DNA of 64,000 nucleotides from Glebionis coronaria (GCA_025667525.1 JANFOE010000054.1:1116001-1180000), one strand, 5' to 3'. Shown: positions 1-12,132, counted from the stretch's first letter. The notes: a model not told the origin generated them from the sequence alone. Translations and numbers: made by a program.

Positions 1-82
1 TGTTTGTTATTGCATTCATGAGAAGGAAGTTGTTCTGGTATTGAGTTAGTTTGTCGTGTTATTCATGAGAGGGTTGTTTTTA

Positions 83-382
83 GGGATGAGCACGGTACCG
101 GTATCGTACCGAATCGGTATTGAATTTTCCCGAGCATAAATTAATGGTACCGGTACCGTACCGAACGGGATTCAGATATCGGTACTGGTATCGGTACCGT
201 TACCGGGAAATCGGATTTTCCCGATTTGGTACCCGTCCCGTACCGAATTAGTGGTACCGAATTTTTTTCACCTTATTTCGTGGTACCGGTACCGTACCGA
301 ACGGGATTCGGGTACCGAGAATCGATACGGTTCCGGTACGATTCTAGTTCGATTTCGGGATTCGGGTCCAAATGCTCATCCC
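83..382. mobile_element. Short TIR element (MITE-like) rich in GGTACC
   Basis: The segment begins GGGATGAGCA and ends with its exact reverse complement TGCTCATCCC. The interior is a dense, partly palindromic mixture of GGTACC, GGTACCG and CGGTACGG-like words, so it can fold on itself over much of its length. About 300 bases with a perfect 10-base terminal inverted repeat fits a non-autonomous DNA transposon, perhaps hAT-type. I found no clean 8-base target duplication (GTTTTTA on the left, AGTTTTAT on the right is only similar). Reading frames through it are by-products of the repeats. Confidence 0.6.
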
Positions 383-392
383 AGTTTTATTG

Positions 393-883
393 TTTTTCTT
401 GTCTTTGGAGAAGGGCTTTTATGGAGTATGCTTGTTCTCTTACCAACTTCTTAATGCTCATATGCATGTACATCTATGTATATGTTTGCATAATTATTTT
501 CGAATTATTAATCTATTTATAATTTTGGATTTAAGTTTAGCTATTGTCTAGTCATTTAAATATGATGTATAATACATAAGTGTAGTAAAACAACACAAGT
601 GAAACGATTCTAAAATCAGTAGTATAACATCAGTTATTTATTATGTCCTTTGATCAAAGTGGTAGTTTATTGGCTCATCATTATTTGTAGATAATAATCT
701 TCATCATTTTGTACTATTGAGATAGTTGTATGTGTCTTATTTGCTTGTGATTGTGAAGACCTTTATTTGGCTGGTGAATTAATCATATCATGTGATTTTG
801 ATGATAATAGTATTGTTGTTTAGAAAAAAGTCCAAGTAAAAACTATGAGTTTGATGATAATGCTACTAAGATAAGCTCTTGTA
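393..883. other. AT-rich sequence, no gene recognised
   Basis: No coding region or RNA gene is visible. This stretch is the left flank of the Tekay-like insertion, so before that insertion it was directly joined to the Mutator-like transposase remnant that now resumes at 31218. It may hold the upstream part of that element, but I see no protein similarity that would prove it. Confidence 0.4.
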
Positions 884-888
884 TTAAA
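884..888. repeat. Target-site duplication of the Tekay-like element (left copy)
   Basis: TTAAA lies immediately before the TG of the left LTR and recurs at 31213-31217, immediately after the CA of the right LTR. A 5-base duplication is standard for LTR retrotransposon integration and fixes both ends of the element. Confidence 0.85.
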
Positions 889-1607
889 TGTCATACCCCA
901 AAATAAATATCAGAGTATAATGACAACAAGGGGTGGTGACGTCATGATTATCATACATACAGTAACAAAGAACGACCTCTAAATGAGACGTTCGGAAAAT
1001 TGATCACTTGCATTTGATAAAATAAGGAGTTTAAACATAGTGCGGAAGCATAAAAACTTGTCACAGATACAGAAACATAGTTTTCAAATGGTACAAATGA
1101 TCTTTATTTTTAACGGAAATGACGGCAAGGCATGAGACCTCACATAACATCTTCATTCTTAATACCTGAGAAAAACATTGCTAAAGTGTCAACAAAAAGC
1201 TGGTGAGTTCATAGGTTTAGTTAATTTGAAGTGTTTAATAAACCACAAGATTTTCCCACACATGATGACAATATAACAAATATAAAATCATCATAAAAGC
1301 ATTTATTATAGTCTAAGTTCATGACACCGAAGCGTTAACCACATCGGTAGTATAATCATATAATGTATCCCAACTGGATGCCTAAACCCACGACATTCTA
1401 TCTCAGACTCAAATGAAAATGTGCCCGCTTGTCCCCTGTTGGACCAAGACGGACATGGGCGTCAACCCCGGTAGATCTATCCATAACATTCACGCTTACA
1501 CAAAGTAATTAACGGTTCATGATTCACGGGACAAAGCAACTGGGTTTTAAGTGGGACTTAGACCAGTATATAAATCAGTTAATGCACTTGTGTTCATACG
1601 TTAAATC

Positions 1608-1777
1608 AAGGCACTCACCTGGAGGTCTTGGGTTCAAGACCTGCTAAGGGCCTTTCAGGCGAAGCGGATAAGGAGTCTAACATAACTAGGTGAGGGTTCG
1701 AAGAGGACATTCTTCCGCTTGGATGTTATTACACGACTCGACCCACTAACCACTAACATTTGTCGTTCTAAAAAAAA
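1608..1777 (+). repeat. tRNA-related SINE fragment, probable
   Basis: GGGTTCAAGACC near 1629 fits the RNA polymerase III B box (GGTTCRANNCC). The downstream body ends in an A-run near 1770-1777, followed by GGCAC. The same AGGCAC word stands at the left side near 1611. There is no convincing A box, so if this is a SINE it is 5'-truncated. It lies in the part of the LTR that is missing from the right copy, so LTR comparison cannot date it. Confidence 0.4.
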
Positions 1778-2512
1778 GGCACGGAAAAATGCTCACAACA
1801 ACGTCAACCCAAACCACAGCCTAGCAAAAGTAATGACTAACTAAGCTAAAAATAATGCAAATAAATAATTATTCCTTCGTTACATTGTACTTGCACCAAT
1901 TAATTAATAAATCAAAATATTTAATTTTTATTTAAAAAGTTAAACTATATATTAAAATGTCAAAGTTTATAAATAATAAGCGCACACAAAAATAACTAAC
2001 TTAAAACGACACAAAGACAGACTCCTAAAAAAATAGACGCGACAATTAAGTATATTTTTAGTTTGGGTCAATCGGTAGTTCGTCTCTATCTATGTTCAAT
2101 AATAGTCCAAGTCTCAGTCCAATACAGTCCAAATAATAATACGGTCCTAATCCTAATTTTTGTCCAATAATTATATATCAGTCATCTTTGTCTTATTATT
2201 TTTATCGTCAATTAATTATTAATATGAAGGTCAAAAATAATTATATAAAGTGATCGTCCCTTCTGGGTCGTCCATAAATATATTATGAGACCCTTGCCCG
2301 GGACCCACTTTAGTTGGGTCTTTTAGTTCGGTTAGAGTTAATGGGACTCGACATATACGACTTACACGAAAAATGCCTACTCCCACACTACCCGCGCGTA
2401 CCGTGACACCAAGTTAGTCCGGGTTAATTTATATTAATAAATACTTAATATTTATTAAATTTTAAATTTTAAGTATAAATTAATTAAGGGTTCAATTTTG
2501 ATAAGTCTACTA

Positions 2513-2517
2513 ATTAA
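2513..2517. repeat. Target-site duplication of the outer Copia element (left copy)
   Basis: ATTAA immediately precedes the left LTR and is repeated at 23132-23136 immediately after the right LTR. This confirms both ends and places the insertion inside the Tekay-like LTR. Confidence 0.9.
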
Positions 2518-3558
2518 TGTTAGTTCATGCTCGTTGGAATGCACAAATGTGGCTAGGGGTGTGTGAGCCTACTGGGGGCACACACACTAGAACACAAGAG
2601 TATGTATTATGATCCACATTTGAAGCTTTCAAAACGACCCATTTTGACCCGTTTGGACATAAAACGTTGTAGACAAGTTCCTTGCTGTCTTAAACCTTAA
2701 TGGCTGGCCCATAGAAGGTTCTAGAAGGGAACTAAGGCTGTCTAGATTCGTTTGAATGCTGAGATAATAGATAAAGAGGTTTATGATAAGTATTGGAAGA
2801 GTTGTGATAAGTTATGGGGTGTTTGGGATAAGGCTTAAAATTCATTTTAAGCATTATCTCAACTTGGGTTTGAAGGGTATATAAACCCCTCACCCCTGCT
2901 CATAAATCACGACTAACATCACATAAAAACATAGCAATAGTCTCTGTTTTTCCATCTTCTTCATTCAAATCAATAAACCTAATATTAGGGTTTATAGATT
3001 TTGAATTACATCTCACAACTATACACTTGCATTATATTCAATCCAAGGTGGTTTAGTAACTTAGAATCAATTCTAAGTTTGCTAAAACAAAGTCTTAAAC
3101 GAAGTTTTATAAGCTGTTAAAGGTGCAACAACTTATTGAAGCTTTTTGGTCTCTACTGATCGTTCTCGGATAGAACTGGGTTTTCCAGTCGCACAGTGTT
3201 GTCAGATATCGGACAACACAGAGATCTGGTTTATTGGACAGTGAAGGATATCGGACAAAACTACAGTTTAGGCTGTTTTAGCTTTTGATCCGTTTTTGGG
3301 CTACGACACTTGGTGTTTGGGATACGTGGGTTTCGGCTAGCATTACCGGGACGTACTCGTTAGTAGTGTTTGTGTAAGCAACCGTAGAGGTGGTATATTT
3401 TATCACTCGTTTTAGTTTCATTGCTTTTGGACGAAGGTTAGTTTTCGCGTTTACTTTGTTGTTTATTATTAATTACGTGTTAATCATAATTCCTCAAACT
3501 AGATCCATTCCGCTACGTACTCGTAGTTACATGGTTAACTAGATATTAAATAACAACA
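2518..3558 (+). repeat. 5' LTR of the outer Copia element
   Basis: Starts TGTTAGTTCATGC and ends CAACA. It carries a TATATAAA box at 2878-2885, the probable core promoter, with transcription expected to start shortly downstream inside the LTR. It is 1,041 bases, the same length as the 3' copy despite several compensating indels. Confidence 0.9.
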
Positions 3559-3575
3559 GTGGCATCACGAGTCAT
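3559..3575 (+). other. Primer-binding site of the outer Copia element
   Basis: GTGGCATCACGAGTCAT directly follows the 5' LTR. It resembles the usual plant Copia site TGGTATCAGAGC, complementary to initiator methionine tRNA, with several mismatches, so it is decayed or uses a related primer. Confidence 0.65.
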
Positions 3576-4931
3576 GCTCGTTTGGTGGTTATGGGTTACA
3601 CGGTTTAAATAAACACGCGAAACCGCATGCATGAAACCTAATTTAGTTATTTGTTTTATTTTTATTTGACAATTAAATTATGTACTTGTCGTTAATTATA
3701 CAAAATAACAAGATGGTAATTATTAAAATTAATTATTAATTAGAAACATATAATTAAAATTAAATGGTTAATTAGAATACATAAAAAACATTAATAGTTA
3801 ATTGTTTTGCCATGATTATTTTATGTGTTATCCGGCTATAAGACTCGCTACAATCACGTAATGTGATGCATAGGGCGATTTAGGTACTAGATGAAAACCT
3901 AATGAGAGTCTTATGGTTCTTCGTTTGGGGAAGACTCTTCGGGGTCTCGGATTTATGTGTTTATTTAATGTCTTATGTTTATTGTATTTGTTTTCCTAAT
4001 TGCATTATTGTTACATGTTTTTCAAAACACCTAAATACATGCAATATGGATAAATACTTATAGAGAAACATGACATTAAAATTAGTCAATATTTTACACG
4101 CCTAAATACATGCTCATTGTGACCGGTTATGTGTTACGTGGAAAAGTGTTTTATAAAATAAAAGGACCTAAACACTATTGAAACACGCTTTCATGAAAAT
4201 AAAAATTAGACGCTATGGACTCAGTGGATGTACGGGTCACCCTTTAGAACAAACTATAAGGCGAGTATAAGCCGGTGCGCACAGTCAAACCTAAAGGATA
4301 TCCGACTATTGCCCTGCGCTGGTCTGGTCCTGCGCTTGCTTGCGAGTTCGATTGGAGCTACCGTGAACCATCGTAGATCACTACATTGTCATTACTAAAA
4401 GTTTTTAAAAATCGTGCTACAAAGTTGTTTACATGCTTCTTTGTACGCATGTTTTACCACATTTATGTGCTATACCCTATGTGAAATTTATGTGTATGCC
4501 AGCCAACTAAGAACACGTGCTTTTGATTTGGATTTTCTTGATAGTCCTAAGGGCCTTGTCAAACCCATGGCAATTTTTTCACGACGGTCAAACCCTGCGT
4601 GATATTTGCACGTTCTTGCTTGGTTAACTTAACTCGAGTATGCACGGTCAGACCCTGGATCCGAGGCATAAGATGAGACGAAACATGCTCATGACATTAC
4701 AACCGTTTTACTAGCGTCTTGAACGGTCTCATAAAGTCTAAGAGTTGCATGTTATGCAATTAACGCTCGTCGCTTACCTCTTGCTCCACTTGTTTACATA
4801 TTGGACAGTCCTTTTGTAATGAGTGGGAGTACAAGATGGATCTTAGTCTTAATTAGTAATTAATTGGGTAGTTAATTATATTAAGAATGTAATTATCAAA
4901 AATACTAATTGTTTGAACTTTTTAATTGTAG
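3576..4931 (+). other. Leader of the outer Copia element
   Basis: Untranslated leader of about 1.36 kb between primer-binding site and gag. It is AT-rich with no convincing coding sequence. Short frames, for example around 4414-4602, show no recognisable protein. Confidence 0.6.
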
Positions 4932-5247
4932 ATGACTACCAATGTCGGAAACAATTCGGTACTCAGGAGTTTCTTCGAGAAACACAAACTCACTGGGCCT
5001 AACTTCATTGATTGGTACCGCCAGTTCCGCATTATCCTATCAGTTGAAGACAAGGAACAATACTTGGAACATCCAATTCCTGTTGCACCTGTTGCAAATC
5101 CTGGTCACCAAGTCCCTCCCGATGCTCTTGCAGCTCATGCTGCTTGGGTCAAAGGGTCAAAGGACATTGCTGACCTTATGCTCATGACTATGGACTTAGA
5201 GATCCAACGAAATCTAACCCATCTCGGAGCATATGACATGTTGCAGG
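4932..5247 (+). pseudogene. Outer Copia gag, N-terminal part, interrupted by insertion
   Basis: Begins with ATG (MTTNVGNN...) and encodes a typical Copia Gag N-terminus with the LTGPNFIDWYRQFR motif, where plant Copia Gag proteins have a conserved F-x-x-W. Gag would form the virus-like particle around the element RNA. The frame is cut after DMLQ by the inner Copia element at 5248. It resumes in the same reading frame at 17631 once the insertion and one copy of the GCAGG duplication are ignored. The tail residues encoded after 5247 belong to the inserted LTR, not to Gag. Confidence 0.85.
5243..5247. repeat. Target-site duplication of the inner Copia element (left copy)
   Basis: GCAGG precedes the first LTR and is repeated at 17626-17630 directly after the second LTR. 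Both lie within the codons of the outer gag. Confidence 0.95.
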
Positions 5248-5568
5248 TGTTGGAAATACGTTTTACGTATTAGAAAGGATCGGTCACTCCAACAATAGTT
5301 CATGTTATAGCTCGTAGTTTAGTTATTTACATTCATTAAACAAAGCCCAAAACCGAGCCCATGAAGTGTATGGGCCGGCGGCCTAATGTAAACCCAAGCC
5401 CATCTCATGGGCTTGGGTATATAAACCCTCTCCTTTGATGGAGAGGGTGGTGTGGTTTCATTTTTACACATAGTAAACATTGGTTTCTCTCTCTAAGTGT
5501 GTGTGTAATCCACCATCTCTCTATCTCTTTCTCTCTCTAAAAACATAAGCAAGATTTACAATCCTACA
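5248..5568 (+). repeat. 5' LTR of the inner Copia element
   Basis: Starts TGTTGGAAATACG and ends CCTACA. TATATAAA lies at 5418-5425 and a CT-rich tract follows. The only difference I see from the 3' LTR is G at about 5389 in GGCGGCC against A in GGCGACC. Confidence 0.95.
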
Positions 5569-5570
5569 AA

Positions 5571-5583
5571 TGGTATCAAGAGC
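5571..5583 (+). other. Primer-binding site of the inner Copia element
   Basis: TGGTATCAAGAGC lies two bases after the 5' LTR. It matches the plant Copia site complementary to initiator methionine tRNA apart from one extra A. Confidence 0.9.
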
Positions 5584-5846
5584 CATGGGATGATTGTTTA
5601 GTTCTTGTGTTTGTGTTCTTGATTCTTGCCATTTTTGATCCATTTTCATACGAACCAATTTTTTTTTTGTGTTTTTATGGGTTAATCTTGATTTACTTCA
5701 TCCTATTACTTGTTATAGTGATTTGGTATTGTTATTTGGGTTAAAAACACAAAATTTTTGGTTGTTTGATTCATTTTTTGGCTTAGAATCTTGATTAGTT
5801 TGTGTTCGTGTACTGTCCGAGAAATAAGGTAACTTGGAATCCATAG

Positions 5847-6328
5847 TACGATCTGACTTTGTGTTTGCATAAACCCTGGGGGTTTCTACTTGCGATCCTT
5901 AGTCACGATCCATTGTTGCGATTATAACTTAGATCCTCGCTACGATCCACCATTGCGATCAAGTAGTACGATCTATAGGTACGATCCACCATCACGATCA
6001 AGAACCAATTGCTTAGTACGATCCATCAGCACGATCCATAGTACGATCAGGTCGCTACGATCCGGGTAAGATCACGTTCGCTACGATCCGTCTCGTTACG
6101 ATCAGGGTACGATCAGTATCACTACGATCAGGGTACGATCAGTCTCAATACGATCAGGGTGCGATCAGTATCACTACGATCAGGGTACGATCGTTGGGTA
6201 CGATCTGGGAGTCCGATCTGAGTGCGATAAGGGAGTGCGATCAGGGTACGATCGTTGGGTACGATCTTGGAGTCCGATCTGAGTGCGATCATAGGGAGTA
6301 CAATCACACCTGCGATCTGAGTACGATC
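5847..6328 (+). repeat. Degenerate CGATC array in the leader of the inner Copia element
   Basis: I count about 30 NCGATC words (mostly TACGATC) in about 480 bases, spaced irregularly at 8-20 bases. From 6060 to 6300 they form partly regular units such as ACGATCAGGGTACGATCAG. Its position between primer-binding site and gag is where retroelement packaging signals lie; a role there is inference only. The reading frames in this stretch follow from the repeat. Confidence 0.8.
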
Positions 6329-6519
6329 CAACATTTTTTCAAAAACGTGTTTTTGAAAATTTTTAACAAATCGTGTGTAATTTTGACTTGGATTTTTTTG
6401 GTTTATCGAGGACATAATTTAGGGGATTTTAACATTATTTCTCGGTTTTAACACACTACAACAAACACATTTACTTTCTTTCATTGACCGATCAACTTTG
6501 TAAATCTTCACTTATTGAA

Positions 6520-9500
6520 ATGGAGTATACATCTCTTACGGATAAGTCCATCCTTTCGGGTACGGATAATCGTCCACCAATGTTGGTGAAGACTATGTAT
6601 GAGGAATGGGCTTCCCGAATGGAACTTTATATGTTGAACAAGGAGAATGGACATCTAATTTGGGCATCGGTGCTCAATGGACCATTAGATTATGGTACAG
6701 TGACGGAAGGTACGACTACTCGTCCTCGCACAACAGGTGAGTTGACTGGAGATATGAAGATTCAAGATAAATGTGATAAGTATGCTACAAACATCATTCT
6801 CCAAGCCCTTCCTCCAGATGTCTACAAACTCGTCAGCAAACATAAAGTTGCCAAAGAGTTATGGGATAGAATTCGTGTTCTCATGCAAGGCACCTCGTTA
6901 ACTAAACAAGAACGAGAGTGTAAGTTTTATGATACTTTTGATAAGTTTGCCTATGTGCCAGGGGAGACTCTCAATGACTACTATCTGAGATTTACCCTAT
7001 TGTTGAATGAGCTAAATATATATGGCATGGCAATTCCTACCTTTCAATTGAACACCAAGTATTTGAACACTCTTCCTCCAGAATGAAAAAAATACGTGAC
7101 GGATGTTAAATTGGCTAAGGACTTGCATAACACCAATGTGGATCAACTTCAAGATTTTATTCAACAACACGAATGCCATGTGATCGAAGCTCGGTTGTCT
7201 ACACCTCAAGTTCATGATCCACTTGCAATGTATGCTTCTCAACAAAACATGTTTTATACTTATCAACAACCATCATACTTGCAACAGCCAACCCCACACA
7301 TCTATCAGCAACCACAACAACCATCTTATCAACCACCAATGATGCCACAACAAGAATATCAACAAAGTGTTCATCAACAATCTTTTCAACAGCAACCACC
7401 ATATCAAACATCACCATCACAAGCCAACACTTCTCCATTGGGCTATACTCCTCACCAAGGATATTTTCCAATAGAAGCACAACCAGCACAAGCTTTATAC
7501 TCTAATGAACTTCCACCAATCCAAACACCGGTCTTTACTCCAAATGGTACGCCAGCTGATGTTCTAAACCATCTCACAGCCTATTTGTCAAAACTTGTTG
7601 CAACTAGAGGATTTCCACCAACAAACAATCAGCTCCACACCTCATCAAATCCTCGACAACAAGCCACTGTTCAAGATGGTCAAGTGACGGTGCAACCCAT
7701 TCAGGGAAGGCAAAATTCATATGGAACTCCTACAAGGACTGGGAACAATCAAGCTGTGAATTCTCAAGCTAGTGGAAATGGGAGTCCTATTGGTCCTAAA
7801 AAGGTTGTGACTTGCTACAATTGCCGAGGACAAGGTCATATGGCTAGGGAATGCACTCAGCCGAAAAGGAGAAGGGATGATGCATGGTTTCGTGAGAAGA
7901 TGTATTTGGTTGATGCTCAGTCTAAGGGGAAGATTTTGGATTCAGAGGAGTTAGCATTTCTTGCAGACCCAGGGGCAGCAGATACTGAAGGCATTGCAGT
8001 CGTTTCCACTTCTAATGCAGCTTATCAAGCGGATGATCTTGATGCATACGATTCGCATTGTGATGACATTCACTCTGCCCAAACTGCTCTCGTTGCTAAT
8101 CTGTCTCACTACGGTTCTGATGTCATCAATGAGGTACCAACCACATCTAATAATATTGATGATAACCAACATCAAGTTGGGCATGAAAATGACAACCTCG
8201 AACAGCATTCGGGAACTAGTAATTCAAATGATGTGGTACCCAAACCTACACATTTGAGTGAACCTCAACCAAATGCTACGACGGGTATGGCATCTTATGC
8301 TCAACATGATTTGGTCATGGTGCCTAAACATATAATTGATCAAATGCATATGGCCCTCAGACAATCCGTAGATACGAATTCCACCCTAACTGCTGAGCTT
8401 GCGTTGCATAAAGAAAAGGTCAAAACTTTTGAAATGGTCCCTCATGAAGTGAAAATAACATATTCTGAATTTGACCAATTTCGTTTTGAAAAGATTGAAC
8501 ACTTGAAAGAAATAGAATCATTAAAAGCTAATCTTTCCAATGAATTAAAAGAAAAAGCGTCGGTTGTCAATGATTTTCAGAAACTTAAAATGGATTTCGA
8601 AACTCTCGAGTCTAAAAAGGTTGAATCGGAAATTAATGCTACCAAACTTCTTAAATTCAAAGAACAACAGCTTTTAAAACAATACGCTTCCACATAAAAG
8701 GTTCATCTTTTAACTAAATCATTTAAAGAATTCGAACTTAAGCGTCTTCAAGATTTACCACCTAATCCCGGTTATGCAAAACAAGCTCAGGAATATATTC
8801 CCGGCCTTTATGATATGACCATAATTGGCAAATCGAAAGAAGCACCGTTTGTTCGTAGTTCTGAGGAGACACAGTCACTTGGGGATGAAACTCATTCTAA
8901 AATGCTTTCAAAATTCCATACAATTGATTATGATCAACATAACAAAGATCAATTTTCGAAAAAGACACGCATTCGCTTACAAAAGGAATTAGCATAATTA
9001 ACAGTTCTTGTGCCCCAAAGTTTGTCAAATGAAAACCTTCCTAGTACGTCTCCTACACTCGTCAAAAAGGATTTAACGAAGTTAATTCCACCGGTAAGTA
9101 AGGCGTCCGTTAACTTAAATACGGTTCACCAACACTTAGCCGATTTTGACAAGGTCATTTTGGAACGTACGACGGCCACGGCCATAACGGAAGGTGAATG
9201 GAACTTTGAGCACACTAGAGCTGCGTTTCGAGATGAAATTGTTCCGTTTGTAAACAATGTTAAAGCTTGTCTTCGTAATATTGATCAAGATTTGTTTTTG
9301 GAAATAGAAGAAGTTAGACGTGTTTTCAATGAAATGGAAGATGCTTATGAAAACAGTTTACTTGAAATAGAACGGGTTTCACGACATAATGATCTGCTTC
9401 TGAATCAAGTGATGTCTCATGATATAGTTTCTGTCTGTGTGAATACAAGTGTTGATAATGATTCTATTGTGCATAATGTTGAATCTGTGGATACTGTGGT

Positions 9501-11034
9501 AGATAGTACTTGTCACGAATCTGACGCTGAATTTTTAAAGCTTCGAGATTCATATTCTTTGCTTTCAAAACGTTTTGATGAGATTCAAACACATTGTATT
9601 TCGCTTGAATGCAAGCAACAATTTATTCAAGAAATCTTTGAAACGTCATTCGAAGGTGTTAATATCGATGATGCAAACTTTGAAAATAATTTTCAATTGA
9701 ATTTACAATCAAAACAGCGTCAGCCAAGTGACAAGGTTGCTCAATCTTTGCCGATAGAAATAGAGAAATCTAAGGAGCTTAACTGTGTGAACGTACTTGA
9801 GGCCGCTGAGAATTTTAGACTTGATCTAGATAATCAAGTTTCCAAGATTTTGTCCAAAGTTGATAACTTAAAACAGAAAAATACACGACTCTTCAATTCA
9901 GTACAGCCCGCATGTGTTGATACCACTACACAAAATCAATCATTGATTGAACAATTGAATCGAAAGTCGATGGAAATATCTGATTTGAGGGAACAAATTT
10001 GTGATAAGAATCTGGTCTTGGTTGAGTTAAAGGAAACACTTCGTACTCTAAAAGGTAAGAATGTTGTGGATAACGCAGCCACTGTCTCAGCATCGTCCTC
10101 TAGTGCAATCAAAAGGAACCTTATAGCCGTCACACCACTTAATAAGGGCCCTAGGACTAAACCATCTCAAACTTTGGTCACTAAAGATAAGGCGAAATCA
10201 AAACCAGCTTCTAATATTCTCGTGTTGCCTTCTACAGGAGTAAGCACCACTACTAAGACTCAAAGATCTAAGCTTAAGAGACACAAGAAGAATGATATGA
10301 TCTTGCCCCCATCTAGTAGTCAAGTGAAGAAGAAAGTAGAAGCCCATCCTAGGAATGTTATTTCTGTTTTGAATAAAAAGAATCATGTAGCTAAACCTAA
10401 AGGCTCTGCGGTTGTGCAGCGTTCTAAGCCTACTGTGAATTCTAATTTGAAATGTTGGAATTGCAATGAATGTATGTTTTCTAGTCGTCATGATTCTTGC
10501 CTTATTGACCATGTGAATGAGATGTACGCCCAGAAAAATGGATTAGAATGGAAACCGACTGGGAAAGTGTTAACCCAAGTTGGTTGGATGTGGCGCCCCA
10601 CTGGTAGAACTTTCACTATAGTAGGAAGTACGTGCCCTTTAACTAGGATCACTCCCACTACAGCGAAGAAAGCGTGCCCTTTAACTAGGAGTACCAAGGC
10701 TACCAAAACACAAGTGTGTCCTTTAACTAGGAACACCGACACTACTGTAGGAACTAAGTTCCCTTTAAATAGGTCTACTCCCACTGTAGTGCCCACGAAT
10801 ACTCCAAAACCTAAGGAAGTTGGAACAGTAAAACCTGTTAGTGCTAAAACTATCATTAGAAAATGCAGGAAATCTAAGGGTCTAAAAAATGTTAGCAATT
10901 CTGATAATTCTATATCTGTATCTGCTAACACTCCGGAACCAATAGTTTCCAATGCATTGTCTACTGTTGTTGTTGAAAACAGGTGGTCCAAATTGTTCTC
11001 TGGTATTTGGACTCTTGTTGCTCCAAGCATATGA
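6520..11034 (+). pseudogene. Inner Copia gag with a long coiled-coil-like extension
   Basis: The first ATG is at 6520. The N-terminal 190 codons are a Copia Gag domain ending LNTLPPE, then TGA at 7084-7086 where the frame simply continues. A Gln/Pro-rich stretch follows, then a zinc knuckle C-x2-C-x4-H-x4-C (CYNCRGQGHMAREC) at 7813-7854 for RNA binding. Beyond it come about 1,050 further codons, rich in Glu, Lys, Leu and Asn with heptad-like character, interrupted by TAA at 8695-8697 and 8995-8997. Near 10633-10770 a short motif, CPLTR or FPLNR, recurs four times. The frame ends at TGA 11032-11034. The part between knuckle and protease is far longer than in a standard Copia Gag and its function is unknown. 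Confidence 0.85.
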
Positions 11035-12132
11035 CCAGAGATCGCTCTCAGCTCAGAAATTTCGTCAGCAAGTTTCTTGGTACGGTTAGATTTGGGAATG
11101 ATCATATGCAAAGATAATGGGTTATGGTGAATATCATATTGGGAATGTTATTATTTCAAGAGTGTATTATGTGGAAGGTCTCGGTCACAACTTATTTTCT
11201 GTGGGACAATTTTGTGATGCAAACCTAGAAGTTGCTTTTCGAGAGCATACCTGCTTCATTTGTAATTTGGAAGGGGTTGATTTATTGAAAGGTACCCGCG
11301 GGAATAATTTGTATACTTTGTCTCTACAAGACATGATGGCCGCTTCTCCCGTATGTCTTCTCTCCAAAGCATCGAAGACTAAGTCATGGTTATGGCATCG
11401 ACGGTTATCTCATCTTAACTTTGACGCTATTAATCACTTGGCGAAAAACGAACTTGTTCGTGGTCTTCCTAAACTATCATTTCACAAGGATCATTTGTGT
11501 TCCGCGTGTACAATGGGGAAAAGCACTAAGAAATCATGCAAACCCAAGACGGAAGACACCAACCAAGAGAAACTTTATCTGTTGCATATGGATCTTTGTG
11601 GACCAATGCGTGTTGAAAGTCTTAGTGGCAAACAGTACATCCTCGTCATTGTCGATGATTACTCTCGGTTTACATGGGTGAAATTTCTTAAAGCAAAAAA
11701 TGAGGCACCTAAATTCATCATCGGATTTCTCAAGATGATTCAAGTGCGTCTCAACACTACTGTCCGACGCATTCGTACAGATAATGGAACCGAATTTGTG
11801 AATCAAATCTTGCGTAATTATTATGAAGAAGTTGGCATCTCTCATGAAACATCCGTTGCACGCACTCCACAACAAAACGGTGTCGTTGAAAGGCGAAATC
11901 GTACACTTATGGAAGCTGCTCGAACGATGTTAATATACGCAAAGGCTCCATTGTTTTTATGGGCAGAAGCAGTATCTTCCGCAGTGTACACCCAAAACCG
12001 GTCACTAATTCGTAAACGGCATGGTAAAACACCTTATGAGCTTCTCCATGGGAAAGTACCAGATTTATCATATCTTCATGTATTTGGTTCTCTTTGCTAT
12101 CCAAATAAAGATGGTGACAATTTGGGAAAATT
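11001..12132 (+). pseudogene. Inner Copia protease and integrase, frameshifted
   Basis: The protease active-site region reads WYLDSCCSKHMT from 11001, overlapping the end of gag in another frame. The usual D-S-G triad is D-S-C here. About 36 codons later, near 11108, the frame shifts and MGYGEYHIGNV follows. Integrase has the N-terminal H-H-C-C zinc module (WHRRLSHL...CSAC, about 11390-11510), then the catalytic D (HMDLCGP), D (RTDNGTEF) and E (PQQNGVVERRN). It would insert element cDNA in the nucleus. The frame is lost again near 12131 and continues in the frame of the next feature. Confidence 0.85.

Larger units (their letters stand above)
889..2517 (-). repeat. 3' LTR of the Tekay-like element, outer part
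   Basis: Positions 889-1335 align with 30239-30690 of the other LTR at roughly 92 percent by eye. The rest, to 2517, has no counterpart in the right LTR because that copy has an internal deletion. The LTR resumes at 23137 after the Copia insertion. The total LTR length, insertion removed, is about 3.26 kb. The region is AT-rich with no coding potential. Confidence 0.8.

Noticed and set aside
226..522. 98-codon frame in the GGTACC-rich region
   Set aside because: It starts with TTG and is a translation of the MITE repeat; not a gene.
5847..6328. Possible CRISPR array
   Set aside because: The repeated word is about 6 bases with irregular spacing, there are no cas genes, and the DNA is plant retrotransposon leader.
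10488..11111. 207-codon minus-strand frame
   Set aside because: Antisense shadow of the inner Copia gag repeat region (CPLTR motifs); no independent similarity.
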